Of a stretch of DNA of 7,332 bases, positions 1 to 5,816 are shown piece after piece. The stretch is from Candidatus Sumerlaeota bacterium (GTDB taxonomy: Bacteria > Sumerlaeota > Sumerlaeia > UBA8349). The notes below the pieces were generated by a model. That model worked only from the letters and a program-made list of their open reading frames with translations, did no database searches and was not told the DNA's origin. Made by a program: the position numbers and the translations under genes. The stretch is from assembly GCA_003501375.1 (NCBI GenBank), contig DNPO01000058.1, positions 1 to 7,332 on the forward strand, written 5' to 3'. The first letter of the stretch is position 1. The number at the start of each line of letters is the position of its first letter.

Positions 1-44
1 CCTGAGCCCCGCAAACCAACCATTCAAAACTACAGAGACATCCT

Positions 45-617
45 TTACGGATTCCGCAGATAAACCACACATTCCCCATCCCGATTATCCACATTGCTGT
101 AAGCCAGATTCGCCTGAGTTCGTACATACAGCGTAACCAATGCGTCAGGACTCAGAAAAGTGGTTTGTGCCGGGTCCAATGACTTCGACCCCAGCGTAAA
201 ACTAATGTCCACCGGACCCTTGCAAACGCGCCGCTCCCCCGTGCTGTACTCCCGATCAGGGCGAAATGTTAACGTCTTCATTGCTGGATCAAATACAAAC
301 TGGCTGGTAATAATCGACGGAGTGCAACGGTTCGGATTAATAAACTCGATCGTATGACTATCGTTGCTCACCACCGCGCTGCCACGCTTGGCATTCGCCA
401 ATTCAAAGTGCAAAAAGTTCAACGCCATTGTCCGGGCGCTCCGCGCATCCGTGGTAGCATAAATTTCCTTGATCCCGCGGGCCGAGATGTATTGCAGACC
501 GGCAACTCCGCCCATCACCATGGAAAAAACCGCAAGACTCACCATCATTTCCGCCAGCGTAAAAGCGCGACGCAAAAAACACGGCACAAAAGGGACTTTA
601 CGAGTAAAGAGTTTCAT
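45..617 (-). CDS. Prepilin-type N-terminal cleavage/methylation protein, GspJ/PilW-like minor pseudopilin
   Basis: Encodes 190 residues with a type IV prepilin signal. A basic leader ends in R-R-A at residue 18, followed by F-T-L-A-E-M-M, so prepilin peptidase cleavage is expected between A18 and F19, with the conserved Glu at mature position +5 (E23). A hydrophobic helix spans about residues 19-41, followed by a long amphipathic helix and a beta-rich globular C-terminal part. Ala instead of Gly at -1 is tolerated in this class. The product should sit in the inner membrane and enter a type IV pilus or type II secretion pseudopilus. The ATG start is preceded by AAGGAG at 9 nt spacing. It lies 49 nt downstream of a second prepilin gene on the same strand, so the two probably form one transcript. 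Size, position and the helix after the signal suggest a GspJ/PilW-like role. The signal is certain; the subclass is inferred. Confidence 0.85.
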   Translation of the reverse strand: MKLFTRKVPFVPCFLRRAFTLAEMMVSLAVFSMVMGGVAGLQYISARGIKEIYATTDARSARTMALNFLHFELANAKRGSAVVSNDSHTIEFINPNRCTPSIITSQFVFDPAMKTLTFRPDREYSTGERRVCKGPVDISFTLGSKSLDPAQTTFLSPDALVTLYVRTQANLAYSNVDNRDGECVVYLRNP

Positions 618-666
618 GATCGATTACTCCTTTGCCACAACAAGCAAGCGAACGAAAGAAAACAAC

Positions 667-1122
667 TCACGGTGCCTTGTAAGTCATCACGGTCTCATGC
701 AAGGTACGCCCACTGCCCATTGCTCCACGCGGATGCCAAGTCAAAGTCGCTTCTATCTGAACCATCACAGCGGGATTCGGCATCGTCGAACTGGTGAGAA
801 TCGTACCGTCCAACGGATTGGTTACCACCACCTCCAACGTCCCGTTCGTATCGTCACCCGTTGCACTGCTGTTGTTGCCCCAAAGCACTTGCGGAGACAG
901 GGTGGAAGTCCAAGTGAACAAATTGAACCGATTCACTTCCAACCACTGCGTTACAATTTGATGCGCCCGGGTACGCTCCTGCTCCAACTCATTTTTTGCA
1001 CGAGCGAACGTGAGGGAACTCAGGGTAGCAACGGCAATCACGCTGCAAATTCCCAACGCGAACACACATTCGATCAGAGTAAAAGCCCGGCGTCCTGCTG
1101 AATAGGTACGTACTCTGTTCAT
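667..1122 (-). CDS. Prepilin-type N-terminal cleavage/methylation protein, GspI/PilV-like minor pseudopilin
   Basis: Encodes 151 residues. The short leader ends R-R-A (residues 11-13) and is followed by F-T-L-I-E-C-V-F-A-L, a standard prepilin motif with cleavage expected at A13/F14 and Glu at +5 (E18). The hydrophobic segment covers about residues 14-38 and is followed by a charged helix (A-K-N-E-L-E-Q-E-R-T-R-A). The T-L-I-E-x-x-x-A-L pattern is typical of GspI/PilV-type minor pseudopilins, which prime pilus or pseudopilus assembly at the inner membrane. The ATG has AGGGGG upstream at 6 nt spacing. It is the first gene of the two-prepilin unit and is preceded by a -24/-12-type promoter candidate. 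A prepilin peptidase, assembly ATPase or secretin gene is not in the window, so whether this serves type IV pili, type II secretion or another filament is open. Confidence 0.85.
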   Translation of the reverse strand: MNRVRTYSAGRRAFTLIECVFALGICSVIAVATLSSLTFARAKNELEQERTRAHQIVTQWLEVNRFNLFTWTSTLSPQVLWGNNSSATGDDTNGTLEVVVTNPLDGTILTSSTMPNPAVMVQIEATLTWHPRGAMGSGRTLHETVMTYKAP

Positions 1123-1134
1123 GATGCGCCCCCT

Positions 1135-1151
1135 ATCCGCGTGCTGCGGAT
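1135..1151 (-). other. Hairpin in the 5' leader of the prepilin transcript
   Basis: A 6-bp inverted repeat (ATCCGC and GCGGAT, with a 5-nt loop) lies just upstream of the AGGGGG ribosome-binding site of the first prepilin gene. If the sigma-54-like promoter at 1163-1179 is used, transcription would begin near 1152, which would put this hairpin at the very 5' end of the mRNA. A 5'-terminal stem could protect the transcript; that role is inferred. An alternative pairing of 1146-1153 with 1164-1172 (one bulged base) exists in DNA but would lie partly upstream of that start point. Confidence 0.4.
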
Positions 1152-1162
1152 GCTCTTACTAA

Positions 1163-1179
1163 AGCATGCCGCGTGCCGA
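1163..1179 (-). promoter_or_regulatory. Candidate sigma-54 (-24/-12) promoter for the prepilin pair
   Basis: On the minus strand the sequence reads CGGCACG-CGGC-ATGCT. Against the RpoN consensus TGGCACG-N4-TTGCW it keeps the invariant GG (-24, at 1177-1176) and GC (-12, at 1165-1164) at exactly the required distance, with one mismatch in each half. It lies about 42 nt upstream of the first prepilin ATG and faces it. Pilin genes in several phyla are sigma-54-dependent through PilR-type activators, so the location makes sense. No activator site was identified. Confidence 0.5.
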
Positions 1180-1476
1180 AAAAGGAGACGCCAAAAACAA
1201 GTCGCAACTTATTTGTTTTGAGTATTCCGCAAGATAGATTGCAGAAGAGGTGAAAGACAAACAGGTATAACAGCAAAGGTGCTTCTCAGAAAACAACCGA
1301 GATAACCCATTTAATAGCAACATCGCAAACGAGTACAACTCACGGGGCAGGATATGACTTTAGTTATACCCCTTGACTGAAAGAGCCCCAAGTTAAGAAA
1401 ATCTCTAAAAAAAGCACAATCCGCCTTCCGTCTCTGATTTTTCTGCGCAACCGCGTTTTTTTCATGCAAAGCAAAT
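1180..1476. other. Gene-free spacer between the prepilin promoter and the chemoreceptor terminator
   Basis: I see no supportable gene in this stretch on either strand: only very short open frames without good ribosome-binding sites. It is AT-rich with several A and T runs. If the prepilin promoter is sigma-54-dependent, this is where an enhancer-binding activator (PilR/NtrC type) would be expected to bind, but I could not find a convincing dyad. Confidence 0.5.
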
Positions 1477-1526
1477 AAAAACCGCCACACATGAACGCGA
1501 ATCTGTGTTCATGTGTGGCGGTTTTT
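1477..1526 (-). terminator. Intrinsic terminator of the chemoreceptor gene, possibly bidirectional
   Basis: A perfect 20-bp inverted repeat (arms 1477-1496 and 1507-1526) surrounds a 10-nt loop. The stem core is CCGCCACACATGAAC and its complement, flanked by A5 on one side and T5 on the other, so each strand gives a GC-rich stem ending in a U run. It lies 29 nt downstream of the chemoreceptor stop codon, as expected for its rho-independent terminator. The symmetry means it could also stop plus-strand transcription, although no plus-strand gene is visible here. Confidence 0.9.
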
Positions 1527-1555
1527 AACTTGTCGTTTGCGACGAAGGAAGGGGC

Positions 1556-3565
1556 TTAAAAATCCTGGAACGGTTCATCGTCACCAAAGGGGATCACCTC
1601 TTTGGCTGCGGGGGTACCCGACTTCTTGGCTGGGTGATGGGGTAAAGATGCTGTTGGTTGCCGCTGTGCCGTTTGGGATGTATTACTGCGGTTACCGCCG
1701 CCCGCAATACCGTGGGAGGCGTGCGAAACTTGCACCTCCGTCTCTTGCGTGGTTCCGCCCACCAGAGTGATCAGGTCATTAACGATGGAGTTCATCTGGG
1801 TTGACTGTGCAGACAGTTCTTCGCTGGCAGACGCAGTTTCCTCCGCATTGGCTGCCACCTGCTGGGTGACTTTGTCCATTTGTGCCACCGCGTTGTTGAT
1901 CTGTGAAATGCCGGTGGATTGTTCCTCGGAAGCAACCGTTACTTCCTTGGCATGGGTCGCGACCCCTTCTACAATGCCTTGGATTTGGTCAATGGATGCG
2001 GCGGCTTTCTCGACCACGTCCGCACCGTGCTTGGATTGCTCCACACTGGTTCCGATGAGTCCGGCGGTATCCTTGGCAGCAACGGCGGAGCGTTGCGCTA
2101 GGTTACGCACTTCCTCGGCCACCACGGCAAAGCCCTTGCCATGCTCTCCCGCGCGCGCGGCTTCCACGGCAGCATTTAGTGCTAACAGATTTGTTTGGAA
2201 TGCAATCTCCTCAATGGTCTTAATGATGCCAGAGATTTTGCTGGAGGAAGACTTGATTCCATCCATTGCCTGCACCGTTTGCTGCATGGCCCCACTTGCC
2301 TGTGTGGCTGATTTTTGCGCGTTTTCAGCGCCCGCAGCGGCTTGTTTCGCTTTTTCGGAATTTCCCCGTGCCTGCCCGGAGAGTTCTTCCAACGCCGAGG
2401 AGGATTCTTCCAGACTGGAAGCCTGCTCGGTAGCGCCTTCTGCCAGTTGCTGGCTGGCGGAGGAAATTTGCATGGAAGCGGATGCAACCTGCTTGGAACT
2501 GTTGGTCAATTCAAAAATGACCCGGTGCAACGGTCCGGTAATGGCATGCGTAATGCTGAAAGCCAAGAAAGTGCCGATGATCATGGCAAGAATTAAACCG
2601 AAGGTGGTTGCGTGATTGGAAAACTTCAAGGTTTTGACCGTGGTGTCAGCAACGTCCCTCGCGCGATCCATTCCAACATCAGCCATTGTTTTTGCTGATT
2701 TCAGGGCTGCGGCTCCCGCGGCGGTTCGTTTTGAACCGACATCATCCATACTTTTCATCACGGCAACATATTCCGTTAGTGATTTTTTCAAATTTTCATT
2801 TGCAGCGAGAATGGCATCCAACTGCGCCATGTTATACGCCTTCGTTGTTTTTGCTTTCAGGTTGCTGGTGGACTGGGCAATCTCGTCGAAAGATTTCATC
2901 AGTTCTTCCATCGATTTGGAATTGCGTTGTGCCTGGGCTTGCCAGAAGGCAACGCGGATGCCATAGGCAGCCTCCCGAATTTTCATGGCAACTCCTATTT
3001 TTTCCATGCGCCCCAGCATGACTTTCTGCATATCGTTAGTTAGTGTTGCAGTGGTTTGCAATTCTCTGGTCAGTTTTCCCGTTTCATCAGCGCGATAGTC
3101 TTCACAATTTTTCATCAGGTCGACCCATGCCTTAACAAGGGCCTCGCGCGTTGCGATTGCTTGGGTAATTTTATCCCGCGTGTCTTTGCCCAATCCTTTG
3201 TAGTCGGCCAAAATAGTTTTGGCTTCCTCCAGTGGTTTTTTGACAGCGGCAAGATTCGCAGATTGCGATGTCAGGGAATCCATTGATTTAATGCACGTTT
3301 CCAACTCTTCCAGGTTTTTTGCTAAATCATCTCCGGCCTTCTTGTCCTCTGTTAGCGCATATACCCGGCTGCTAAAACGCGTGCTGTAAACCGCCGCCAC
3401 AATGTCATCCGCACGATCCACTACGGGCACATATTCATTTTGCAACGAGACTGCGCTTGTTTGCACTGTGCCCATTTCTTCAATGGCAAGCACGCCCAGC
3501 GCGCACATGATGAGCAATAAAATGGCATATCCAGCCTTGATTTTGGCTCCAAGTGTGAGTTTCAT
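1556..3565 (-). CDS. Methyl-accepting chemotaxis protein (transmembrane chemoreceptor)
   Basis: A 669-residue receptor expected to signal to CheA/CheW. After a short cytoplasmic N-terminus, TM1 covers about residues 11-29. An almost wholly helical periplasmic region of about 290 residues (30-319) follows, long enough for an HBM-like or double four-helix-bundle sensor; ligand unknown. TM2 is about 320-338. The next segment starts I-T-G-P-L like a HAMP domain but lacks the G-D-L and D-E-I-G landmarks and runs straight into the Ala/Ser/Glu/Gln-rich coiled coil. The conserved hairpin tip lies at about 450-492 (E-E-I-A-F-Q-T-N-L-L-A-L-N-A-A-V-E-A-A-R, then G-F-A-V-V-A-E-E-V-R-N-L-A). Methylation-type Glu/Gln patches flank it. 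A flexible tail (about 605-652) ends in an acidic-aromatic peptide, G-D-D-E-P-F-Q-D-F, not the NWETF CheR tether. I chose ATG at 3565 because GGGGA lies 9 nt upstream; a TTG at 3574 is in frame but abuts that site. Monocistronic. Confidence 0.96.
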   Translation of the reverse strand: MKLTLGAKIKAGYAILLLIMCALGVLAIEEMGTVQTSAVSLQNEYVPVVDRADDIVAAVYSTRFSSRVYALTEDKKAGDDLAKNLEELETCIKSMDSLTSQSANLAAVKKPLEEAKTILADYKGLGKDTRDKITQAIATREALVKAWVDLMKNCEDYRADETGKLTRELQTTATLTNDMQKVMLGRMEKIGVAMKIREAAYGIRVAFWQAQAQRNSKSMEELMKSFDEIAQSTSNLKAKTTKAYNMAQLDAILAANENLKKSLTEYVAVMKSMDDVGSKRTAAGAAALKSAKTMADVGMDRARDVADTTVKTLKFSNHATTFGLILAMIIGTFLAFSITHAITGPLHRVIFELTNSSKQVASASMQISSASQQLAEGATEQASSLEESSSALEELSGQARGNSEKAKQAAAGAENAQKSATQASGAMQQTVQAMDGIKSSSSKISGIIKTIEEIAFQTNLLALNAAVEAARAGEHGKGFAVVAEEVRNLAQRSAVAAKDTAGLIGTSVEQSKHGADVVEKAAASIDQIQGIVEGVATHAKEVTVASEEQSTGISQINNAVAQMDKVTQQVAANAEETASASEELSAQSTQMNSIVNDLITLVGGTTQETEVQVSHASHGIAGGGNRSNTSQTAQRQPTASLPHHPAKKSGTPAAKEVIPFGDDEPFQDF

Positions 3566-3663
3566 ATTGTGCAATCCCCATTTCTTTATGCAATGACAGT
3601 ATCAACGGTACATTACGGACAAGGGTGCAAAATAAAAATTTAGGGCAATCATTTACTGCACGT

Positions 3664-3692
3664 ATGGTAACATGAACGGGTTTCGGATGCAA
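3664..3692 (-). promoter_or_regulatory. Candidate sigma-70-type promoter of the chemoreceptor gene
   Basis: The minus strand carries TTGCAT (3692-3687), a 17-nt spacer and TACCAT (3669-3664), matching the -35/-10 pattern with optimal spacing. Transcription would start near 3657 and leave a leader of about 90 nt before the ATG. It lies just downstream of the rplS terminator, so the chemoreceptor appears to be transcribed independently. I found no convincing FliA-type flagellar promoter (TAAA and GCCGATAA boxes) in this interval. Confidence 0.45.
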
Positions 3693-3735
3693 GAATGTAA
3701 TTATTAGGGGGTGTTGAGGGACGTTTTTTTACCAT

Positions 3736-3778
3736 AAAAAAAACAGGTCTCGCCCGGTTGAAAGGGACGAAACCTGTT
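3736..3778 (-). terminator. Intrinsic terminator of rplS
   Basis: On the minus strand an outer stem AACAGGT/ACCTGTT (3778-3772 with 3748-3742) encloses further short pairings (TCG/CGA and CCC/GGG) and is followed immediately by an eight-base T run (complement of A at 3736-3743). It begins about 30 nt past the rplS stop codon. This is a standard rho-independent terminator and separates rplS from the downstream chemoreceptor. Confidence 0.88.
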
Positions 3779-3808
3779 GGTAATGGAGAGGTAAAACGTA
3801 ACCTGAGA

Positions 3809-4234
3809 TTACGCCTGCGGTGTTTGAGCGGCGGCAGCTGCAGTTGCAACGGCCAACTCTTTTTTCGCCTTGGCGATCTTGCGGCTGCGGAGCAAGTCCT
3901 CGGTAATACGGGCTTTCTTGCCACGGAGTTCGCGGAGGTAGGTCAAGTGGTTGCGACGGACGCGACCATGACGCACGACTTTGATGTCTTCGATGCGGGG
4001 GGAGTTGATGGGGAACACGCGCTCCATGCCCACGCCGTAGGAAATACGACGAACGGTGAAGGTCTCGCCCAAGCCAGAGCCGCGACGAAGGATGCAAACG
4101 CCTTCAAAGTCCTGTACGCGTTCTTTTTCACCTTCGACGATGCGAACGCTCACGCGGACCGTATCGCCGGGACGGAAATCAAATTTAGATGTCTTCAATC
4201 GGGCTGCTTCAAACTCCCGGACTATAGGATGCAC
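3809..4234 (-). CDS. rplS: 50S ribosomal protein L19
   Basis: L19 sits at the interface of the 30S and 50S subunits. The 141-residue product shows the family pattern throughout: H-P-I-V-R-E-F-E at the N-terminus, F-R-P-G-D-T-V-R-V (20-28), E-G-E-K-E-R-V-Q-D-F-E-G-V (34-46), F-T-V-R-R-I-S-Y-G-V-G-M-E-R-V-F-P (59-75), S-P-R-I-E (78-82) and R-V-R-R-N-H-L-T-Y-L-R-E-L-R-G-K-K-A-R-I (91-110). Typical L19 is about 115 residues; the extra 25 or so form a Lys/Ala-rich tail. The start is GTG, with AAGGAGG 9 nt upstream; no ATG fits the homologous N-terminus. In many bacteria rplS ends an rpsP-rimM-trmD-rplS operon; here it stands alone, with its own promoter candidate, a structured leader and a terminator, which suggests separate and possibly autogenous control. 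Confidence 0.97.
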   Translation of the reverse strand: MHPIVREFEAARLKTSKFDFRPGDTVRVSVRIVEGEKERVQDFEGVCILRRGSGLGETFTVRRISYGVGMERVFPINSPRIEDIKVVRHGRVRRNHLTYLRELRGKKARITEDLLRSRKIAKAKKELAVATAAAAAQTPQA

Positions 4235-4263
4235 GGTGGTGTCCCTCCTTCAGAAACGTCAGA

Positions 4264-4343
4264 AAACGCTTAAAGCGTTTAGAATCAGTGGGAGAGTGAC
4301 TACTCTCCTCTCGGGTGCCTTACGGCCGACCCGCAAAAAGGAG
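4264..4343 (-). ncRNA. Structured 5' leader of rplS, candidate ribosomal-protein leader RNA
   Basis: Three hairpins follow one another on the minus strand before the rplS Shine-Dalgarno at 4250-4244. Hairpin A (4333-4312) pairs CGGGT with ACCCG, has a 2-nt bulge, then an inner GCC/GGC stem closed by a GTAA (GNRA) tetraloop. Hairpin B (4308-4291) is GGAGAGT/ACTCTCC with a 4-nt loop. Hairpin C (4280-4264) is AAACGCTT/AAGCGTTT around one T, so the effective loop is 3 nt. None is followed by a proper U run, so they do not look like terminators. Upstream, CTCCTT (4343-4338) is exactly complementary to the AAGGAG of the Shine-Dalgarno and could sequester it if transcription starts far enough upstream. 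I do not recognise this as a catalogued leader family. A regulatory function is inferred from structure and position only. Confidence 0.5.
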
Positions 4344-4383
4344 ATTAAACAGGTTTTACGAGAAAAAATCCAGTCTTTTTTTT
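4344..4383 (-). promoter_or_regulatory. Candidate rplS promoter with upstream A-tract
   Basis: On the minus strand TTTAAT (4349-4344) could be a -10 box and CTGGAT (4373-4368) a weak -35 box at 18 nt spacing. An A8 tract (4383-4376) lies directly upstream, and an A7 tract (4401-4395) about two helical turns further up, resembling the UP elements that strengthen ribosomal promoters. The -35 match is poor. If this promoter is correct, transcription begins near 4337, just excluding the anti-Shine-Dalgarno sequence at 4343-4338. Confidence 0.35.
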
Positions 4384-4419
4384 AGGGGGGTGCGTTTTTT
4401 TGAGGTTCAGTCGCATATG

Positions 4420-5046
4420 TTAGGGGAACGATAGCGCTTTTTTCGGGCATGCAGCCACACACTTACCACATTTGAGGCAGTCGCCATTTTCAAAAAGTGC
4501 GTCTTTGGCTTGGAACGGCTCCAAATTAAACGGGCAGACCTGCGCGCATTTTTTGCAACTGATGCAGGACGCCTCCACCCGCATGGGCATGGCGCGTTTG
4601 CCCAGCAAGGCGGACATGCTGCCCATCGGACAGAACGAGCACCAACTGCGGTGGCTGTAAAAAATGGACAGCGTCAGGCCGATCAGCGTAGTAATGAGGA
4701 TCATGCGCAAAAAGACTAACCCCATCGCATTCCAGTTGCCCCAGGCGTACACCATTTGCAGCGTGAAAAACGACATCACAACGATTAGCGTGCCCACGCG
4801 AAATCCCACAGTATGCGCCCAAGCGGGAATATGTCGCGCCTTGGTGAAGGGCGCGACGAACAGGTCATAGAAACTGCCACGGGGACAGGCGTTGCCGCAC
4901 CACCAGCGGCCTTTGCGGATTGCCAGCAGGGGTGGTGCCAACATGCAGCCGAGCGCCGCCCAGCCGATTATCGGCCATATCCACGCAACAACGAGGTAGA
5001 TCAGCAGTAGGCTGGCGGAAAGCGTTCTCCAGAATGTTCTATTCAT
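4420..5046 (-). CDS. NapH-like membrane 4Fe-4S ferredoxin-type protein
   Basis: A 208-residue protein with about four hydrophobic segments (roughly 8-28, 30-42, 82-101 and 109-130). Each pair is followed by a membrane-proximal cysteine motif: C-G-N-A-C-P (50-55) and C-S-F-C-P-M-G (136-142), as in the NapH/Fer4_5 family. The cytoplasmic C-terminus carries two ferredoxin motifs: C161-x2-C164-x2-C167-x3-C171-P and C190-x2-C193-x2-C196-x3-C200-P, enough ligands for two [4Fe-4S] clusters. Proteins of this architecture pass electrons between the quinone pool and redox enzymes. At 208 residues it is shorter than typical NapH (about 270). The ATG overlaps the upstream methyltransferase stop codon (ATGA), with AGGAAG 7 nt upstream, so translation is coupled. 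No nap, nos, mau or cco gene lies nearby, so its redox partner is unknown. I see no hairpin terminator in the roughly 35 nt after its stop. Confidence 0.88.
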   Translation of the reverse strand: MNRTFWRTLSASLLLIYLVVAWIWPIIGWAALGCMLAPPLLAIRKGRWWCGNACPRGSFYDLFVAPFTKARHIPAWAHTVGFRVGTLIVVMSFFTLQMVYAWGNWNAMGLVFLRMILITTLIGLTLSIFYSHRSWCSFCPMGSMSALLGKRAMPMRVEASCISCKKCAQVCPFNLEPFQAKDALFENGDCLKCGKCVAACPKKALSFP

Positions 5047-5684
5047 GATGGTTCTTCCTGTGGCTCTAATTCTGGCAAATGCGCCAGCAGGATGAAGCGG
5101 GGGTAACTACGGCCGTTGTCGCGTTCGATTGCGTCGAGAACGCGGCAGGAGTCGACGCGGAGTCCTGCGTTTTTGACCTGTCGTTCCAGTTCTTCCATAG
5201 CGAAGCCGTTATGCGGCACTGGTTCGGTCTTTTGGTGGAACGAACCGTCCTCCTGAACCAAATCGATCAAAGCTAGGCGGCCCGCCGGATTGAGCAACCC
5301 GGCAAACCGTTGCAACAGCGCATCCGTGTCAATAACATGGTGGAGCGCCATTGCGGTGTAAATCAGATCGAACTTTCCCTCGGGCAAGGGGCCGGTTTCC
5401 AAATCGCTCAAGAGGAGGCTCATGGAAGCCGTCGCTGCGGCATCGTCGATTTTTTTACGCGCAACCTCCAGCATGCCAGACGAGGCGTCGCACAGAACAA
5501 TCTGGCCCAATCGGTCGCGCAACAGAAACGAGAGCGTTCCAGTGCCGCAACCGAATTCCAGCGCCCGCATGGATGATTCTGGTCGAACAACGCCTCCGAT
5601 GGCTTCTGCAGCCCGCTGGGTCATGGCCAAACGTTCCGGGTGTTCGTCCCATTGTGCTGCTTTGGCATCAAACGTCGATGTCAT
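5043..5684 (-). CDS. Class I SAM-dependent methyltransferase
   Basis: A soluble 213-residue Rossmann-fold methyltransferase. Motif I is A-L-E-F-G-C-G-T-G-T-L (41-51), the SAM-binding glycine loop. The acidic residue at the end of strand 2 is D66 in V-L-C-D-A-S-S-G. D94 in L-L-L-S-D-L-E is the usual adenine-contacting position. The F-D-L-I-Y-T-A-M-A-L-H-H-V segment (105-117) is the post-motif typical of UbiE/Methyltransf_11 small-molecule enzymes, and R-L-A-L-I-D-L (136-142) is strand 5. The substrate cannot be read from the sequence; the D-x-K-A-x-x-W-D-E-x-P-x-R start is common in small-molecule methyltransferases. The ATG has GGGAG 6 nt upstream. Its last codons overlap the start of the iron-sulfur membrane protein by 4 bases, so the two are made together and may act in one process. 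I found no convincing promoter. Confidence 0.92.
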   Translation of the reverse strand: MTSTFDAKAAQWDEHPERLAMTQRAAEAIGGVVRPESSMRALEFGCGTGTLSFLLRDRLGQIVLCDASSGMLEVARKKIDDAAATASMSLLLSDLETGPLPEGKFDLIYTAMALHHVIDTDALLQRFAGLLNPAGRLALIDLVQEDGSFHQKTEPVPHNGFAMEELERQVKNAGLRVDSCRVLDAIERDNGRSYPRFILLAHLPELEPQEEPS

Positions 5685-5710
5685 AAATATCTCCCTTGTC
5701 CATTAAAAAT

Positions 5711-5750
5711 TTCGCTTTTAGCGAACAATGAGCAATGCCATTAGGCATGC
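5711..5750 (-). other. Two small hairpins in the leader of the methyltransferase operon
   Basis: TTCGCT/AGCGAA with a 3-nt loop (5711-5725) and ATGCC/GGCAT with a 4-nt loop (5735-5748, extendable by GC/GC past a bulged A) lie 27-66 nt upstream of the methyltransferase ATG. In the minus-strand transcript the first hairpin is followed by ATTTTTA, so it resembles a weak attenuator just before the ribosome-binding site. It may equally be chance dyads in an AT-rich spacer. Confidence 0.3.
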
Positions 5751-5816
5751 AGAGTTATTGAAAATAGGGGGGAAAATGAGAGCCGAAGAACAAAAGATTT
5801 TTCATCCCTCTGCCCT

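Noticed and set aside
469..1101. Plus-strand open frame (210 residues) opposite the prepilin genes
   Set aside because: It overlaps both prepilins on the opposite strand, has no recognisable motifs, and has the composition of a shadow frame.
1146..1172. Alternative bulged hairpin competing with the 1135-1151 stem, suggesting a riboswitch-like leader for the prepilins
   Set aside because: One arm overlaps the -12 element of the promoter candidate and would probably not be transcribed. The simpler promoter reading explains the sequence.
1371..1526. Possible plus-strand small RNA starting from TTGACT at about 1371 and ending at the symmetric terminator
   Set aside because: No acceptable -10 box lies at 16-18 nt from the TTGACT, so the promoter half is unsupported.
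1749..2615. Long plus-strand open frame (288 residues) opposite the chemoreceptor
   Set aside because: It lies entirely antisense to a well-supported chemoreceptor. Its Ala/Ser/Cys-rich composition is what the complement of the Ala/Glu/Gln-rich coiled coil produces.
3566..3574. In-frame TTG three codons upstream as the chemoreceptor start
   Set aside because: The GGGGA ribosome-binding site abuts this TTG with no spacing, whereas it sits 9 nt before the ATG at 3565.
3758..4273. Plus-strand open frame opposite rplS
   Set aside because: Antisense to a confidently identified ribosomal protein, and with no family resemblance.
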